Notes: generated by a model from the letters alone, not told the origin. Shown: positions 35,975 to 45,361, counted from the first letter of the stretch. The stretch is 64,000 nucleotides of DNA from Chelativorans sp. Marseille-P2723 (GCF_902809845.1 NZ_CADDWI010000013.1:310001-374000); one strand, 5' to 3'. Program-made: numbers and translations.

Positions 35975-36069
35975 CTGGTCAAACTGGCGGCCCTTGAACA
36001 TTCAATCCTCCGAAAGATCAGAAGCTCTCCTTGCCACAAAAACGGTATTCAAAACGTTGCAACACAACC
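35905..36069 (-). mobile_element. IS6-family fragment
   Basis: The ATG at 36001 on the minus strand starts MFKGRQFDQSVILLCVRWYLAYSLSLRDLEEM, the invariant N-terminus of IS6-family transposases; the match stops near 35905. The sequence GGTTGTGTTGCAACG, matching the IS6 terminal repeat type, ends at 36069, about 70 bases before the ATG as in complete elements. The rest of the element is missing. The fragment separates VirB6-like DNA from the terC remnant and may mark an IS6-mediated deletion. Confidence 0.72.
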
Positions 36070-36087
36070 ATCGAGAGGAGCAATCCC

Positions 36088-36422
36088 GTCGAATTTCTTT
36101 TTGCCGATTGGCTCGGCACTCCGCATGGTTCTGGCTAGCCTTCCTTGGTCTCGTCGTTGCGCTCACCGCCTTTGACCTGGGCATCCTCCGCAAGGAGGAT
36201 CGCGAGATGGGAATTGCGGAGAGCCTGAAGCTATCCGCCTTCTACATTTGTATTGCGTTGCTGTTTGGCACGTGGGTTTGGTATGCCCGCGGACCCGAGC
36301 CGGGAATGCAGTATTTTACAGGCTTCTTCATCGAGAAGGCGCTGTCGATTGACAACGTATTCGTGATCAGCCTCATATTCTCCTATTTCGCCATTCCCTC
36401 GAAATACCAGTCTGACCTCTAG
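36088..36422 (+). pseudogene. terC-like membrane protein pseudogene
   Basis: Pieces of a TerC-family inner-membrane protein (tellurium resistance / Mn export family). The first codons (EFLFADWLGTP, with AGGAG at 36075-36080 and GTC where the start should be) are in one frame; after a one-base loss near 36120 the protein continues WFWLAFLGLVVALTAFDLGIL, then IEKALSIDNVFVISLIFSYFAIPSKYQ, the conserved metal-site region. Similarity stops at about 36418. The start mutation, frameshift and missing C-terminal two thirds make it non-functional. Confidence 0.72.
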
Positions 36423-36477
36423 CTTTCCTGCGGTTAATTGACCTCATCGATGCTACGCTCGTGGTGACTATGCCTTA

Positions 36478-36511
36478 TAGCAGCGACATCTGGTTAGCAG
36501 CGACATCTGGT
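36478..36511 (+). repeat. Perfect 17-bp tandem repeat
   Basis: TAGCAGCGACATCTGGT occurs twice in immediate succession (36478-36494 and 36495-36511), and a partial third version (GTCGCAGCGATATCT) follows at about 36522. Multiple short repeats at an end are a feature of IS21-like elements, so this could be a remaining IS end, but no transposase is attached. Confidence 0.6.
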
Positions 36512-36651
36512 ATTTTGCGTTGTCGCAGCGATATCTCGAGAGTTCCAGTCGGAACTATCAATGAGCAGCGCCGTCAGTGCGGCATTTCCAACCTGAACCG
36601 CGCCGCCACAAGGGTTCTTTTTATAAGCGATCGCGCCAAGGTGGACTAATT

Positions 36652-36672
36652 TCGTATAATCGTATACGATTA
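36652..36672. promoter_or_regulatory. GntR operator, site 1
   Basis: TAATCGTATACGATTA (36657-36672) is a perfect 16-bp palindrome preceded by TTCGTA, ending 24 bases before the start of the ABC ATPase gene. The same word occurs at 44071, 51309 and 53112. GntR proteins of the FCD/FadR branch bind GTATAC-centred palindromes, and the only GntR gene nearby is at 51362. The position at the expected promoter suggests repression. Confidence 0.7.
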
Positions 36673-36696
36673 CCGTGTTAGCAGGGCGGCTCGCGC

Positions 36697-37674
36697 ATGA
36701 CACAACCAGTACTCGAAGTTCAGAACCTGCGGGTTTCGATAGGACGCACCACGATCGTCGATGGAGTATCTTTCTCGCTTAGCGAGCGCGAGGTTGTAGG
36801 GATTGTCGGTGAATCGGGCAGCGGGAAAAGTGTTTCATCGCTTGCGCTTATGCGTCTCTTGCCACGCCATGCGATGATCGAGGCGGACAAACTGACCCTC
36901 ATGGGCGAGAACCTGCTTGCAGCAAGTGAGCGACGCTACGAGCAGCTCCGCGGCGCGGTGATGTCAATGATATTTCAGGAGCCTATGACAGCGCTCAATC
37001 CGGTACTTACCGTCGGGGAGCAGGTTATCGAGACGGTCCGTAGGCATCAGGGCATGAGCAGGAGCCAAGCGCGCCGGTACGCCATCGATATCCTGGCGCG
37101 GGTGGGAATTCCAGCACCGTCGCAGCGCGTCGACGATTATCCACATCAGTTGTCGGGCGGGATGCGCCAGCGTGCGATGATTGCAATTGCGCTCGCCTGC
37201 AATCCGCGCGTTCTGATAGCAGACGAGCCAACCACCGCGCTGGACGTGACGATTCAGGCCCAGATCCTTGAACTCCTCCAGGACCTGCAGGAAGAGTATC
37301 GCATGGGTACTATCATGATCAGCCATGATCTCGGCGTGGTCTCTTCGTTCACCGACCGGGTTCTAATCATGTATGCCGGCAAGGTAGTGGAGGATGCGGC
37401 AGCGGAAGAGATGTTTGAGCGGCCCCGCCATCCCTACACAGAAGGCCTGTTGGCGAGCATTCCCTCAAGCGAAGAGGACGTAGAGCGACTTTACGCAATT
37501 CCCGGCACTGTGCCGCCGCCCTTTGATCTGCCGCCGGGGTGCCGCTTTGAGCCGCGCTGCCGTCATGCCCGCCCACCTTGCAGCGAGGCACAACCATCCT
37601 TGATGGAATGTGCCCCGGATCACCGGGCGGCGTGCATCCGAAATACTGGCTACCGCTTCGAAGGGAGACAATGA
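36697..37674 (+). CDS. Oligopeptide-type ABC ATPase (DppD/OppD-like)
   Basis: Cytoplasmic ATPase of 325 residues for a peptide/nickel/opine-type importer: Walker [10 protein letters not shown]-loop [10 protein letters not shown], signature LSGGMRQR, Walker [13 protein letters not shown] and the H-loop SHDLGVV, plus the C-terminal Cys-rich oligopeptide extension ([15 protein letters not shown]) that may bind an iron-sulfur cluster in this family. It overlaps the next ATPase gene by ATGA. No permease or binding protein is adjacent; the SBP-permease set at 47.8-51.3 kb lacks ATPases and has the same operator, so the two groups likely form one transporter. Confidence 0.9.
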   Translation: MTQPVLEVQNLRVSIGRTTIVDGVSFSLSEREVVGIVGESGSGKSVSSLALMRLLPRHAMIEADKLTLMGENLLAASERRYEQLRGAVMSMIFQEPMTALNPVLTVGEQVIETVRRHQGMSRSQARRYAIDILARVGIPAPSQRVDDYPHQLSGGMRQRAMIAIALACNPRVLIADEPTTALDVTIQAQILELLQDLQEEYRMGTIMISHDLGVVSSFTDRVLIMYAGKVVEDAAAEEMFERPRHPYTEGLLASIPSSEEDVERLYAIPGTVPPPFDLPPGCRFEPRCRHARPPCSEAQPSLMECAPDHRAACIRNTGYRFEGRQ

Positions 37675-38645
37675 CAGAAGCAAGACCCCTGCTGCGCGTA
37701 GACGCACTGCGTAAGGAATTCACCGTCAGTTCCGGCTTGTTCGCAAAGCCCCGCACAATACGTGCGGTGAGTGACGTTTCGTTCTCCATAATCGCGGGCG
37801 AGACGCTCGGCCTTGTCGGCGAAAGCGGCTGCGGCAAGACGACCGTCGGCCGGCTGATTCTCAATCTGATAGAACCCACGGCCGGGCTTGTCGAGTTTGA
37901 TGGGACTGACCTCCGTGCACTCGACGCGAGTCAGATGCGCGCTATGCGGCGGGATCTGCAGATCGTCTTTCAGGATCCGCTTGGCGCGCTCAATCCCCGG
38001 ATGACTGTCGGGGAGTTGATCATGGAGCCGCTCGTCATTCACGGTGTGGGAGACAATGTGGACCGCCAGCAGAGATTGGGAAAGCTATTGTCGCTGGTAG
38101 GACTAGCCAGCTACCATGCTGGCCGTTTCCCACACGAGTTCTCAGGGGGCCAGCGGCAGCGCATTTGCATTGCGCGCGCGCTTGCCCTGAACCCGCGATT
38201 CATAGTGTGTGACGAAGCAGCATCCGCGCTTGACGTGTCGATACAGGCTCAGACCCTGAACCTGCTCCAGGATCTCAAGGCCGAGCTTGGGCTGACCTAT
38301 CTCTTCATTAGCCATGATCTCGGTGTGATCCGACATATCTCGGACAGGGTGATCGTGATGTATCTCGGCCGGGTAATGGAAAGCGGTACGAAACACCAGA
38401 TATTCCGTTCCACCGCCCACCCCTACACGCGCGCACTTTTGGGTGCTGTGCCGTCGCGCAAACATGGCAAGATGCGCTTCAACGCCTTGAAGGGCGAGCT
38501 GCCAAATCCGGCTAATCCGCCTGAAGGGTGTCGCTTTAACACGCGTTGCCCGATGGTGAGGGATATCTGCCGGACTGCGCCTCCGCCATTGATGAAGCTG
38601 GAGGACGGCCACGAAGCTGCCTGCCACTTCGCCGGACAGATCTGA
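37671..38645 (+). CDS. Oligopeptide-type ABC ATPase (DppF/OppF-like)
   Basis: Second ATPase of the pair, 324 residues: Walker [10 protein letters not shown]-loop [13 protein letters not shown], signature FSGGQRQR, Walker [13 protein letters not shown] (ALD preceded by AAS instead of the usual PVS), H-loop SHDLGVI, and the C-terminal [15 protein letters not shown] segment. The ATG at 37671 overlaps the previous stop. The gene ends 22 bases before an IS630 copy, so any following genes of the original operon may have been displaced by the insertions that now occupy 38.67-40.21 kb. Confidence 0.9.
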   Translation: MTEARPLLRVDALRKEFTVSSGLFAKPRTIRAVSDVSFSIIAGETLGLVGESGCGKTTVGRLILNLIEPTAGLVEFDGTDLRALDASQMRAMRRDLQIVFQDPLGALNPRMTVGELIMEPLVIHGVGDNVDRQQRLGKLLSLVGLASYHAGRFPHEFSGGQRQRICIARALALNPRFIVCDEAASALDVSIQAQTLNLLQDLKAELGLTYLFISHDLGVIRHISDRVIVMYLGRVMESGTKHQIFRSTAHPYTRALLGAVPSRKHGKMRFNALKGELPNPANPPEGCRFNTRCPMVRDICRTAPPPLMKLEDGHEAACHFAGQI

Positions 38646-38667
38646 GTATTACGGCCGTCAGCGTTCC

Positions 38668-39181
38668 TAGAGTCTTTCATGTTTTGACGGAAGCGTATCC
38701 GGCGTTTGCGAGGTAGTTTGCGCATTCGCCGGGTTCGATGGTTGAGACGAGGTGCCCGATGTGACGCCATGTGTCCTCGACGGTTCGTTTCTGGGCATGG
38801 CGCATCCAGTGCTTGATCTTGGCAAAGGCCTGTTCGATCGGGTTGAGGTCTGGTGAATAGGGCGGCAGGAACCAGAGCCTGGCGCCGGCCGCCCGGATTG
38901 AAGCGCTAACGGTAGCCGACTTGTGGGAACCCAAATTGTCCATAACGACGATGTCGCCGGGTTTGAGGACCGGCACGAGCTGCTGCTCAACATAGGCCCG
39001 GAAGCGCAGCGCAGCGCGCCCCACGAAGGTCAGCGTGCGTCCAGTGACCGTGCGGGGCAAAGCCGCGCAGGCGCTTGCCGCTGTCATAAGATGCTGGCCT
39101 CCCCTCCAGCCAACATCTTGAAACACAAAAAGGACCCCGATGGGAATCCCAACCGATTCAGACAAAGAATGAATTGCTCTA
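38668..39181 (-). mobile_element. Internally deleted IS630 element (copy 2)
   Basis: Both outer ends match copy 1 (8289-9339) exactly in position (TAGAGTCTTTCATG at the left, TA at 39180-39181 at the right), but the element is only about 514 bases. At least two internal deletions remove the HTH domains, the first catalytic aspartate and the region around the programmed A run. The remaining minus-strand frame at 38677-39165 still encodes [14 protein letters not shown] and [13 protein letters not shown]. It could only move with transposase supplied by another copy, like a young MITE. Confidence 0.82.
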
Positions 39182-39182
39182 G

Positions 39183-40213
39183 CTGTGGAGCCTCAAGAGG
39201 TTGTCCCCGGACCGAGGCGGGTGATAGGCGTTTTGGATTTCAAACTGCCATGCGGGCGATGCCAATTGTAGCGGTGCAGCCAAACGGGCAACTCGGCAGC
39301 TCGATGCGCCGAGGTTGGGTAGGCGACGGCATAGGCCCATTCCCTGATCGCGGTCCGGATGAACCGTTCGGCCTTGCCATTGGACTTTGGCGTGTACGGC
39401 CTTGTGCGGATGTGCTTGAGCCCGAGATCGCGGCAGGCTCTGCCGAAGGCCCGGGACCTGTAGCAGGATCCGTTGTCGGTCATGACGCGGCTGGCGGTGA
39501 TGCCAAGGCTTGCGTAGTAGGCAATCGCCGCCTGGAGGAAGGCAACGGCACTCTCCTTCTTCTCGTCCGGCATGATCTGCGAGAAGGCGACACGCGAGGC
39601 ATCGTCGATGCAAACGTGGACGAACTCCCAGCCGACGCCGCGGCTGTTGGAGTGGCCGGTGCGATCGCCGGTGATGCGGTGTCCGACGCGGTCGAAGCGA
39701 CCGAGTTCTTGATGTCGATGTGGATCATGTCGCCCGGATCGTCGTGCTCGTAGCGACGCACCGGTTCGGCAGGCTTGAGGTCCTTCAGCCGCGACAATTT
39801 CGCCCGCGCCAGCACCCGGCTCACTGCCGCCGGCGAGACGGCAACCACACGTGCAATGTGCTTGGCCGTGAAGCGCTGGCGTCGCAACGCAATGATCCGA
39901 TCGGCCACGGCCTTGCCAGTCGCGTTCGGGCAGCGTCTCGGCCGCGACGAGCGGTCGGCCATGCCGGCCCGCCCTTCGGCCTCGTAGCGCTCCACCCACC
40001 GCTTCACAACCTTCGCCGTCACTGCGAATTTCAACGCTGCCTGGGCTTGGGAGAGGGAGCCTTTCATGACCGCCAGCGCCATTTCCTCTCGACGCAGCGG
40101 CGTGAGACGGGCGTTCTTATGGATGTTCATTCGGACCCTCCGGTGAATCTGAAGTGTGGTAACTCCAGTCTCCACGGTCAGGTCCGAATGGACAACCTCC
40201 TGAAAGCTCACAG
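39183..40213 (-). mobile_element. IS481-family insertion sequence nested in IS630 end
   Basis: A 1.03-kb element with inverted ends CTGTGGAGCCTCAAGAGG (from 39183) and CTGTGAGCTTTCAGGAGG (complement, ending 40213), both leading into AGGTTGTCC. It is flanked on both sides by CTAG (39179-39182 and 40214-40217), a target duplication known for IS481-type elements. The left CTAG includes the terminal TA of the IS630 copy, so IS481 inserted into the junction created by IS630 and is the younger event. Confidence 0.8.
39193..40130 (-). pseudogene. IS481 transposase, frameshifted
   Basis: From ATG 40130 the minus strand encodes an HTH region (NARLTPLRREEMALAVMKG, VVKRWVERYEAEG, ADRSSRPRR) up to DMIHIDIK, which holds the first catalytic aspartate. 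There AAGAACTCGG stands for an expected AAGAAGCTCGG, a one-base loss. The rest is in another frame: GRFDRVGHRITGD, the second aspartate in VMTDNGSCYRS, the glutamate in SNGKAERFIRT, and HRPHGSLKSKTP at the end. No slippery sequence is obvious, so the element is probably no longer autonomous. Confidence 0.78.
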
Positions 40214-40304
40214 CTAGACCGTGAGGCGGTTTCGGCCGGCATCATGGTCTAGCAATTGATTTTATAGAATTTATACGACGCTGATTCCACCTGGCTGCAA
40301 CATG

Positions 40305-41480
40305 TTAGAGCGCCGGCGTTTTGTAAAGAAGCTTGCCACCGACTCGAATCTCGGTGTCAACGAGGTAGGAAGCGATACCGGAAACATTGACCTCCATGCC
40401 GAGGCCGGGCGCCTCCGGTGCGCAGATATACCCGTTTCCATCACGCTGGATCTGATTTGTGGTAATCGCGACAGCCAACGGCTTGAGGGCTGCCGGATAC
40501 TCGCAGATGCGGCTATCGGCAAGACCCGCGAAAGGTTGCATCGAGGCGGATAGAGCAAGATGCGATGTAAACGTGTGGTTCACATAAGTAGCGCCCTGCG
40601 CGACGGCCAGATCAGCCACCCTCTTGGCCGGCCCGATGCCACCGATCCGGCCACAGTCGATCTGGACGAAGCCGATATTGGCATATTCGAGGAGGTGAGC
40701 AGCCATATGGAAATTGTGTGCCGCCTCGCCACCTGCCATGCGCACCTTGGCTCCCTTTTCGGAAAGCGCGCGATAAGCAGCGAGGGCGCCGGCATGGAAC
40801 GGCTCTTCCAGCCATAACACGCTTGCCTCATCCAGAGAGGGAAGACGTTCCCCGGCAGCGGCGATATTATCGCCAAAGATCTGGCCGACATCGACCATTA
40901 GGTCAGCTTCGCGGCCAAGCCCCTCCCGCGCAGCGGCGAACTGGTCGGCATCGCTGCGGGCGTCACCGCGGCCAATCGGTCCCCAACCGAATTTGGCGGC
41001 AGAGAAGCCGTCTTTCACAGCTCGCCTCGCACGCTCCAGGGTCGTTTGCGGCGTATCGCCGAAGAGAAGGGATGCGTAAGGCGTTTTGGCGCACGAATGA
41101 TCATAGCCAAGAATGTGCCAGACCGGTTCGCCGAGCTTGCGGCCCAGAAGGTCCCATAGCGCCATCTCAATACCCGAAAGAATATGTGGCGCTTGCAGGA
41201 GGTCCATAGAGTTATACCCGACCAATGCGCTGATACGCGCGATGTCGGCGGGGTCGTTCAATTTCTGGCCGATGACGGACTCACCGACCGGACGGCATAC
41301 CCCGTGCGACTTTGGACAAACGAAGGCGGCTATGGAAGGCAGCGGCGCTGCTTCGCATTCGCCCCAGCCTACGAACCCACCGGCGCTGACGCGTACCAGC
41401 AGGGCATCCTGGCTACCGTCGGCTTCGTCGGTGACCTCCGGCATTGACAGGTAAAAAAGATCAACATCCTCAATCTTCAT
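40305..41480 (-). CDS. Enolase-superfamily (MR/MLE) enzyme A
   Basis: A 391-residue mandelate racemase/muconate lactonizing enzyme-type protein. Metal ligands are D197 (MVDVGQ), E225/E226 (WLEEPF) and E252 (AGGEAAH); a candidate base is the lysine K163 in KFGWGPIGR and a histidine in VNHTFTSH. Such enzymes abstract a proton alpha to a carboxylate, for example in sugar-acid dehydration or racemisation. The GWGPxGR motif is shared with MR/MLE enzyme B at 44147 (KIGWGPFGR), marking one subfamily. It is the last gene of the operon aspartoacylase-like, M81 peptidase, MR/MLE, 12 bases after the M81 stop. Function is not known. Confidence 0.83.
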   Translation of the reverse strand: MKIEDVDLFYLSMPEVTDEADGSQDALLVRVSAGGFVGWGECEAAPLPSIAAFVCPKSHGVCRPVGESVIGQKLNDPADIARISALVGYNSMDLLQAPHILSGIEMALWDLLGRKLGEPVWHILGYDHSCAKTPYASLLFGDTPQTTLERARRAVKDGFSAAKFGWGPIGRGDARSDADQFAAAREGLGREADLMVDVGQIFGDNIAAAGERLPSLDEASVLWLEEPFHAGALAAYRALSEKGAKVRMAGGEAAHNFHMAAHLLEYANIGFVQIDCGRIGGIGPAKRVADLAVAQGATYVNHTFTSHLALSASMQPFAGLADSRICEYPAALKPLAVAITTNQIQRDGNGYICAPEAPGLGMEVNVSGIASYLVDTEIRVGGKLLYKTPAL

Positions 41481-41492
41481 GCTGCGTTCCGT

Positions 41493-42989
41493 TTATAATC
41501 GACGATAGACGATACCTTGCGGCTCGAATGCCTTGATGTCGTCCAGCGGAAACATCGGGCGTGCGCAAATGGTGTGCCCCAGACGGGGAATGTCGGCTGA
41601 GGTTGCGCCGGCGACGTCGATGTTGAAGTTCTTCTCCACCCATTGGTCGTACATATGGTACTCGGTGTGTGGGGATTTCACGACGATCAGGTCGAAATCG
41701 ACGGGGTCGAGGCCGTTTGCATAATACATGGCGCGGTCGAACAGGCTTACCGAACGCGACATCACTACGATCGTAAAGTTTTCGAACTCGAGCACAGCGG
41801 TTGGACCCGCATCAAGCGGAATTTTCATTGTTTCGAGACTGGCACGACCGTCTGACAGGAGCTTGACCTTAACGCGGATGTCTAATGGCTGGAACCGTAG
41901 CGGATCCATCGCACCACCAAGCTTCACGTCGACAATCGCGCCGACACCGGCCCGATGGGCTGTCGCGGCCACCGCGGGATCAACGATCTGCAGAAGCGCG
42001 CGTTTCCGGTATCCATGCTCAATAAGTCCACGCAGAATGGAATTGGAATCGCCGGTCGCGCCGGATGAGGTAGCATCTGCCGCGTCGGTGAAGCAGACGG
42101 GGCCTTCGATCGTCCGGGCCTGCGCAATCGCCCGTTCGAGCGAAATGAGCTTGCCTTGCATTCTGTGTCGCATTGGCCAGAATTCACCAGCGATGCGCTC
42201 GGCCTCGCCTCGTGCCGTCGCCTCATCGCCATCTGTCACTACGATCACCTGACTGCAAAGTTCCGGTACGTCGGTGAATGGATTACCAATCATAATTCCG
42301 GCGGAAAGAGCCCTGCCCTCGCGCTCAAGCCGCTGACACTCGCGGATAAGGTCGCCGTAGCAGCCTGTTCGCGTGATAAGCTCATCACCGCGCACAAGCG
42401 CAGGAATGACAACACGGGCGACGATGGGCGCCTGCTGTTTTGACAGAAGGTTAAGCAGCAGCATGGCTGCACGCGCTCCTGTTTCTGCGAAATCGATATG
42501 CGGATAGGTGTGATATATGGCTATGCCATCGACTTGGCGGATCATTCGCTCGGTCAGGATGCCGTGCAGATCCAACGAGATGACAATCGGTATGTTGGGG
42601 CCCGCCATCTCACGAAAGCGTTTGAGCAGGTATCCTTCCGGATCAAGCTCGCCGTCGGCTCCCATGGCACCGTGCAGCGAGACGAAAATGCCGTCTACCT
42701 CCTCGACATGGGATCTGACGGCTTCCAGTATCTGCTTGCTGAGCCGGTCCCAACCGGTCCGAGACAACAGTCCGGCGCTTCCCGCTCGCGCGGCAATAGC
42801 AGGAACGACTTCAAAATCCGGCTTGGCTTCGAAGACCCTCAGAGCGCCGCCAATAGCCGTGTTCCTGCCCCTATGCCGATAAAGCTCTTCGCCCTCTTCT
42901 ATCTCGAAATAGTCGTACTCGGATTGAACGGGATTGAACGAGGAGATTTCCTGCATGCACTCCACGATGAGGATTTTCTTCTTCATCAT
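41493..42989 (-). CDS. M81-family metallopeptidase (MlrC-like)
   Basis: A protein of about 498 residues related to MlrC, the zinc peptidase that finishes microcystin breakdown. The N-terminal DUF1485 part has SLHGAMGA, SLDLHG and IYHTYPHIDFAETG, which supply the metal histidines and aspartates; the C-terminal MlrC part follows with TDAADATSSGATGDSN and VVKSPHTEYHMY. The usual ETNTFSP near the N-terminus is QEISSFNP. Members occur in many catabolic clusters and probably cut unusual peptide or amide bonds. I start it at ATG 42989, two bases past the stop of the preceding gene; a TTG at 42995 is also possible. Confidence 0.82.
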   Translation of the reverse strand: MMKKKILIVECMQEISSFNPVQSEYDYFEIEEGEELYRHRGRNTAIGGALRVFEAKPDFEVVPAIAARAGSAGLLSRTGWDRLSKQILEAVRSHVEEVDGIFVSLHGAMGADGELDPEGYLLKRFREMAGPNIPIVISLDLHGILTERMIRQVDGIAIYHTYPHIDFAETGARAAMLLLNLLSKQQAPIVARVVIPALVRGDELITRTGCYGDLIRECQRLEREGRALSAGIMIGNPFTDVPELCSQVIVVTDGDEATARGEAERIAGEFWPMRHRMQGKLISLERAIAQARTIEGPVCFTDAADATSSGATGDSNSILRGLIEHGYRKRALLQIVDPAVAATAHRAGVGAIVDVKLGGAMDPLRFQPLDIRVKVKLLSDGRASLETMKIPLDAGPTAVLEFENFTIVVMSRSVSLFDRAMYYANGLDPVDFDLIVVKSPHTEYHMYDQWVEKNFNIDVAGATSADIPRLGHTICARPMFPLDDIKAFEPQGIVYRRL

Positions 42990-42991
42990 CT

Positions 42992-44041
42992 TCAACCTGC
43001 TGCCTCACTCGACCAATCGTCCTGGTAGTCCTCCATGACGATCGCGACTGCATCGCCGCGCGCCACGCGACCAGGTCCGGCTCCGAACCACACGATACCG
43101 TCCTTCCCGTAGGTTAGTTCGATGGGGTCGGCATCCACATCCTCGATAAAGTGGAGATAGCCAGCAATCTCGCCTGCCCGAACTTCTTCGCCGGCATAGT
43201 GGGCCGGCTCGAACAATCCGCCCTTTGGCGCGAAGACATATGACGCGGGTTCCCGCACCATCTTGTGCGCGGTACAGGCCGCCCCGTCCTTCTGCGCCGT
43301 TTCAGGACGGCCCTCGATAACCCCCATATGTTTCAAAATGTTGTAGCAGCCCCGTCTTCCGATACGTACGCCCTCGATATTCACGCGGCCCCAGCCGCCA
43401 AGTTCGGTCCCGAGCGAAATTATGCCCCGCCTCTCCACACAGGAGGTGAAGGTAGAGTCCTCATCGACACCGCCGAACACCACATTGTAGGGGGCGCCGA
43501 AAGCCGCCGCCGCGGCCAGCGTTTTTCTACGGATCTCGTCATCGGCGACGTGATGCATGTTCGTGGAAAGCGCGGAATCGAAGGAATGGCCCGCAGTGTG
43601 CATATCGATCGATATGTCTGCCATGGGCAGGATCACGCTGTCGAGGAAGTGCGCCAGCATCTGGCTGAACGTCCCTTTCGGATTTCCGGGGAAGCACCGA
43701 TTGATATCCCAACCGTCTACCGGTGACAGACGCGTGTCTGCCAGAATGCTGGGGATATTAACGGCCGACATCATGATCACGCGGCCTTGGACCTGCTCCG
43801 GTCGCAATTCCTGCGCGAGGCGCGAGATGGCGATCGGGCCTTCGTATTCGTCGCCGTGCAGGCCGCCGGTGAAGAGAACCGTTGGACCCGACCCGTTCTT
43901 CACGACCACTATCGGAATTTCAACCGTTCCCCAGCCGGAATTATTGCGGGACAGAGGGGCGCGCGCATAACCGGCCTGACGTCCCTCCTTGTCGAAATCG
44001 ATGGGGCAAACGATGCGGCTCTTCGCCGAGTTAGCGGTCAT
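42992..44041 (-). CDS. Aspartoacylase/succinylglutamate desuccinylase-family protein
   Basis: Zinc carboxypeptidase-fold enzyme of 349 residues (AstE/AspA family) that would remove an acyl group from an amide or a C-terminal residue. Zinc ligands are visible as GGLHGDEYEG (H and E) and IDMHTAGHSFD (H); DINRCFPG supplies the family Asn-Arg pair, and TELGGWG holds the catalytic glutamate region. The C-terminal domain (FEPAHYAGEEVRAGEIAGYLH) is the biotinyl-like fold of this family. The ATG at 44041 has GGAGAGGA upstream; the longer in-frame start at 44104 would cover the operator. It is first in its operon, next to operator site 2. Confidence 0.86.
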   Translation of the reverse strand: MTANSAKSRIVCPIDFDKEGRQAGYARAPLSRNNSGWGTVEIPIVVVKNGSGPTVLFTGGLHGDEYEGPIAISRLAQELRPEQVQGRVIMMSAVNIPSILADTRLSPVDGWDINRCFPGNPKGTFSQMLAHFLDSVILPMADISIDMHTAGHSFDSALSTNMHHVADDEIRRKTLAAAAAFGAPYNVVFGGVDEDSTFTSCVERRGIISLGTELGGWGRVNIEGVRIGRRGCYNILKHMGVIEGRPETAQKDGAACTAHKMVREPASYVFAPKGGLFEPAHYAGEEVRAGEIAGYLHFIEDVDADPIELTYGKDGIVWFGAGPGRVARGDAVAIVMEDYQDDWSSEAAG

Positions 44042-44070
44042 GGCGTCAAATTCCTCTCCGGATACTTGTG

Positions 44071-44090
44071 TCGTATGATTGTATACGATA
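44071..44090. promoter_or_regulatory. GntR operator, site 2
   Basis: TCGTATGATTGTATACGATA contains the core ATTGTATACGAT (44078-44089). It lies between the divergent aspartoacylase-like gene (start 44041) and MR/MLE gene B (start 44147), so one site could control both operons. It differs from site 1 by only a few bases. Confidence 0.7.
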
Positions 44091-44146
44091 TTGATCCGTG
44101 TCAAGGAGTCATCTTCCGCACATTCGCATCACGGAGAAGAACAAGC

Positions 44147-45346
44147 ATGCATTCGCCCGTCGACAGGCCGCAACAAAACTCCAGCTATGCGCGTCTGCCT
44201 GACATCCGCATCAGGAGCATCCGTGTCGCGCCGTTGCGCGGTGAGAGCCCCCAGGGAGGGTGGAGTCACGAGATAGATGAACGGGATTCCGTTCATGCGC
44301 TTATCGCCGTCCACACGGACGAGGGCGTTACTGGCTACGGAAGCGTCTTCACCAATGGCGGCCTTGTGGAGGCCGCGGTCTCGGTTCTCGAGCCGCTGAT
44401 CATAGGTGAGAATGCGCTTGAGCCGGAGCGGGTCAGCGAGAAGTTGCACCAGAATACGTTCTGGATGGGCCGGGGCGGTTCGATCACGCACGCGATAAGC
44501 GGCATCGATATGGCGCTGTGGGATATCTTAGGCAAGACAACGGGCTTGGCGGTTGGGCGGCTGCTTGGCGGCCGCTACCGGGACCGGGTTCAACCCTACT
44601 GTTCGCTGTTGATGGACGAACCGGAGAAGATGGCCGGAATTATCGCTCCCCATTTTGAGCACGGTTTCCGCGCATTCAAAATCGGATGGGGGCCGTTTGG
44701 CAGGCGTGATGATTTGCGGAAGGACGAAGCCATCATTCGCGCAGCGCGCGAGGCTGTCGGAGAGAATGCCCGCCTAATGGTCGATGCCGGGGCAAGCGAT
44801 GCCTACTGGCCGAATGGTCTGAAATGGGCGCTGAATGCGTCACAGATGTTGAAGGATTATGCGATCGGCTGGTTTGAGGAGGCGCTTCGGCCGGATGCGC
44901 TTGAGGACTTCATCGAACTGCGAAGGGCAAGCCCCGTTCCGATCGCCGGCGGGGAGGTTCTGACCCGCCGCCAATCTTTTACGCCATTCCTGGTTCGTGG
45001 TGCCTTTGACATCGTTCAACCAGACGTGACGAAGGTCGGTGGCATCAGCGAACAACGGCGAATTGCCTGGATGGCTCAGGAGTTCGGCATCCGCTATATC
45101 GGACACGGCTGGAATACAGCACTGGGACTTGCCGCTGACCTGCAACTGGCATCCGCGATCTACGATTGCGATCTTATCGAATATATCGGCGGCAGCGCGT
45201 ATGTCGATCGATTGGCAAACAAGGCGTTTGCGCTTGACGAGGAAGGTTATCTTGAAATCCCCGACCTCCCTGGCCTTGGGATCGAACCCGATTTGGATCA
45301 ACTCAAGCGGTATACGCCGGATGCGGCGGGATTTTTCCAACCTTAA
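44147..45346 (+). CDS. Enolase-superfamily (MR/MLE) enzyme B
   Basis: A 399-residue MR/MLE-type enzyme. Metal ligands are D213 (MVDAGASD), E244/E245 (WFEEAL) and E270 (AGGEVLT); K178 in FKIGWGPFGR and H320 in YIGHGWNTALG are the likely acid/base pair, as in mandelate-racemase-group sugar-acid dehydratases. Followed after 15 bases by an SDR and then an FAH hydrolase, the order seen for fuconate-type pathways (dehydratase, 2-keto-3-deoxy-acid dehydrogenase, diketo-acid hydrolase). Substrate unknown. ATG 44147 has GGAGAAGAA upstream; a very long open frame extends further 5' but runs antisense through the neighbouring gene. Confidence 0.86.
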   Translation: MHSPVDRPQQNSSYARLPDIRIRSIRVAPLRGESPQGGWSHEIDERDSVHALIAVHTDEGVTGYGSVFTNGGLVEAAVSVLEPLIIGENALEPERVSEKLHQNTFWMGRGGSITHAISGIDMALWDILGKTTGLAVGRLLGGRYRDRVQPYCSLLMDEPEKMAGIIAPHFEHGFRAFKIGWGPFGRRDDLRKDEAIIRAAREAVGENARLMVDAGASDAYWPNGLKWALNASQMLKDYAIGWFEEALRPDALEDFIELRRASPVPIAGGEVLTRRQSFTPFLVRGAFDIVQPDVTKVGGISEQRRIAWMAQEFGIRYIGHGWNTALGLAADLQLASAIYDCDLIEYIGGSAYVDRLANKAFALDEEGYLEIPDLPGLGIEPDLDQLKRYTPDAAGFFQP

Positions 45347-45361
45347 AAGAGACGAAACGCC

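Noticed and set aside
40256-40280. Fifth GntR operator (TTTATACGACG)
   Set aside because: It matches only half of the palindrome, lacks GTATAC and lies at the 3' end of an operon beside IS481.
43787-44146. 120-codon extension of MR/MLE enzyme B
   Set aside because: It lies antisense over the aspartoacylase-like gene and across operator site 2; ATG 44147 has a ribosome site and gives the family N-terminus.
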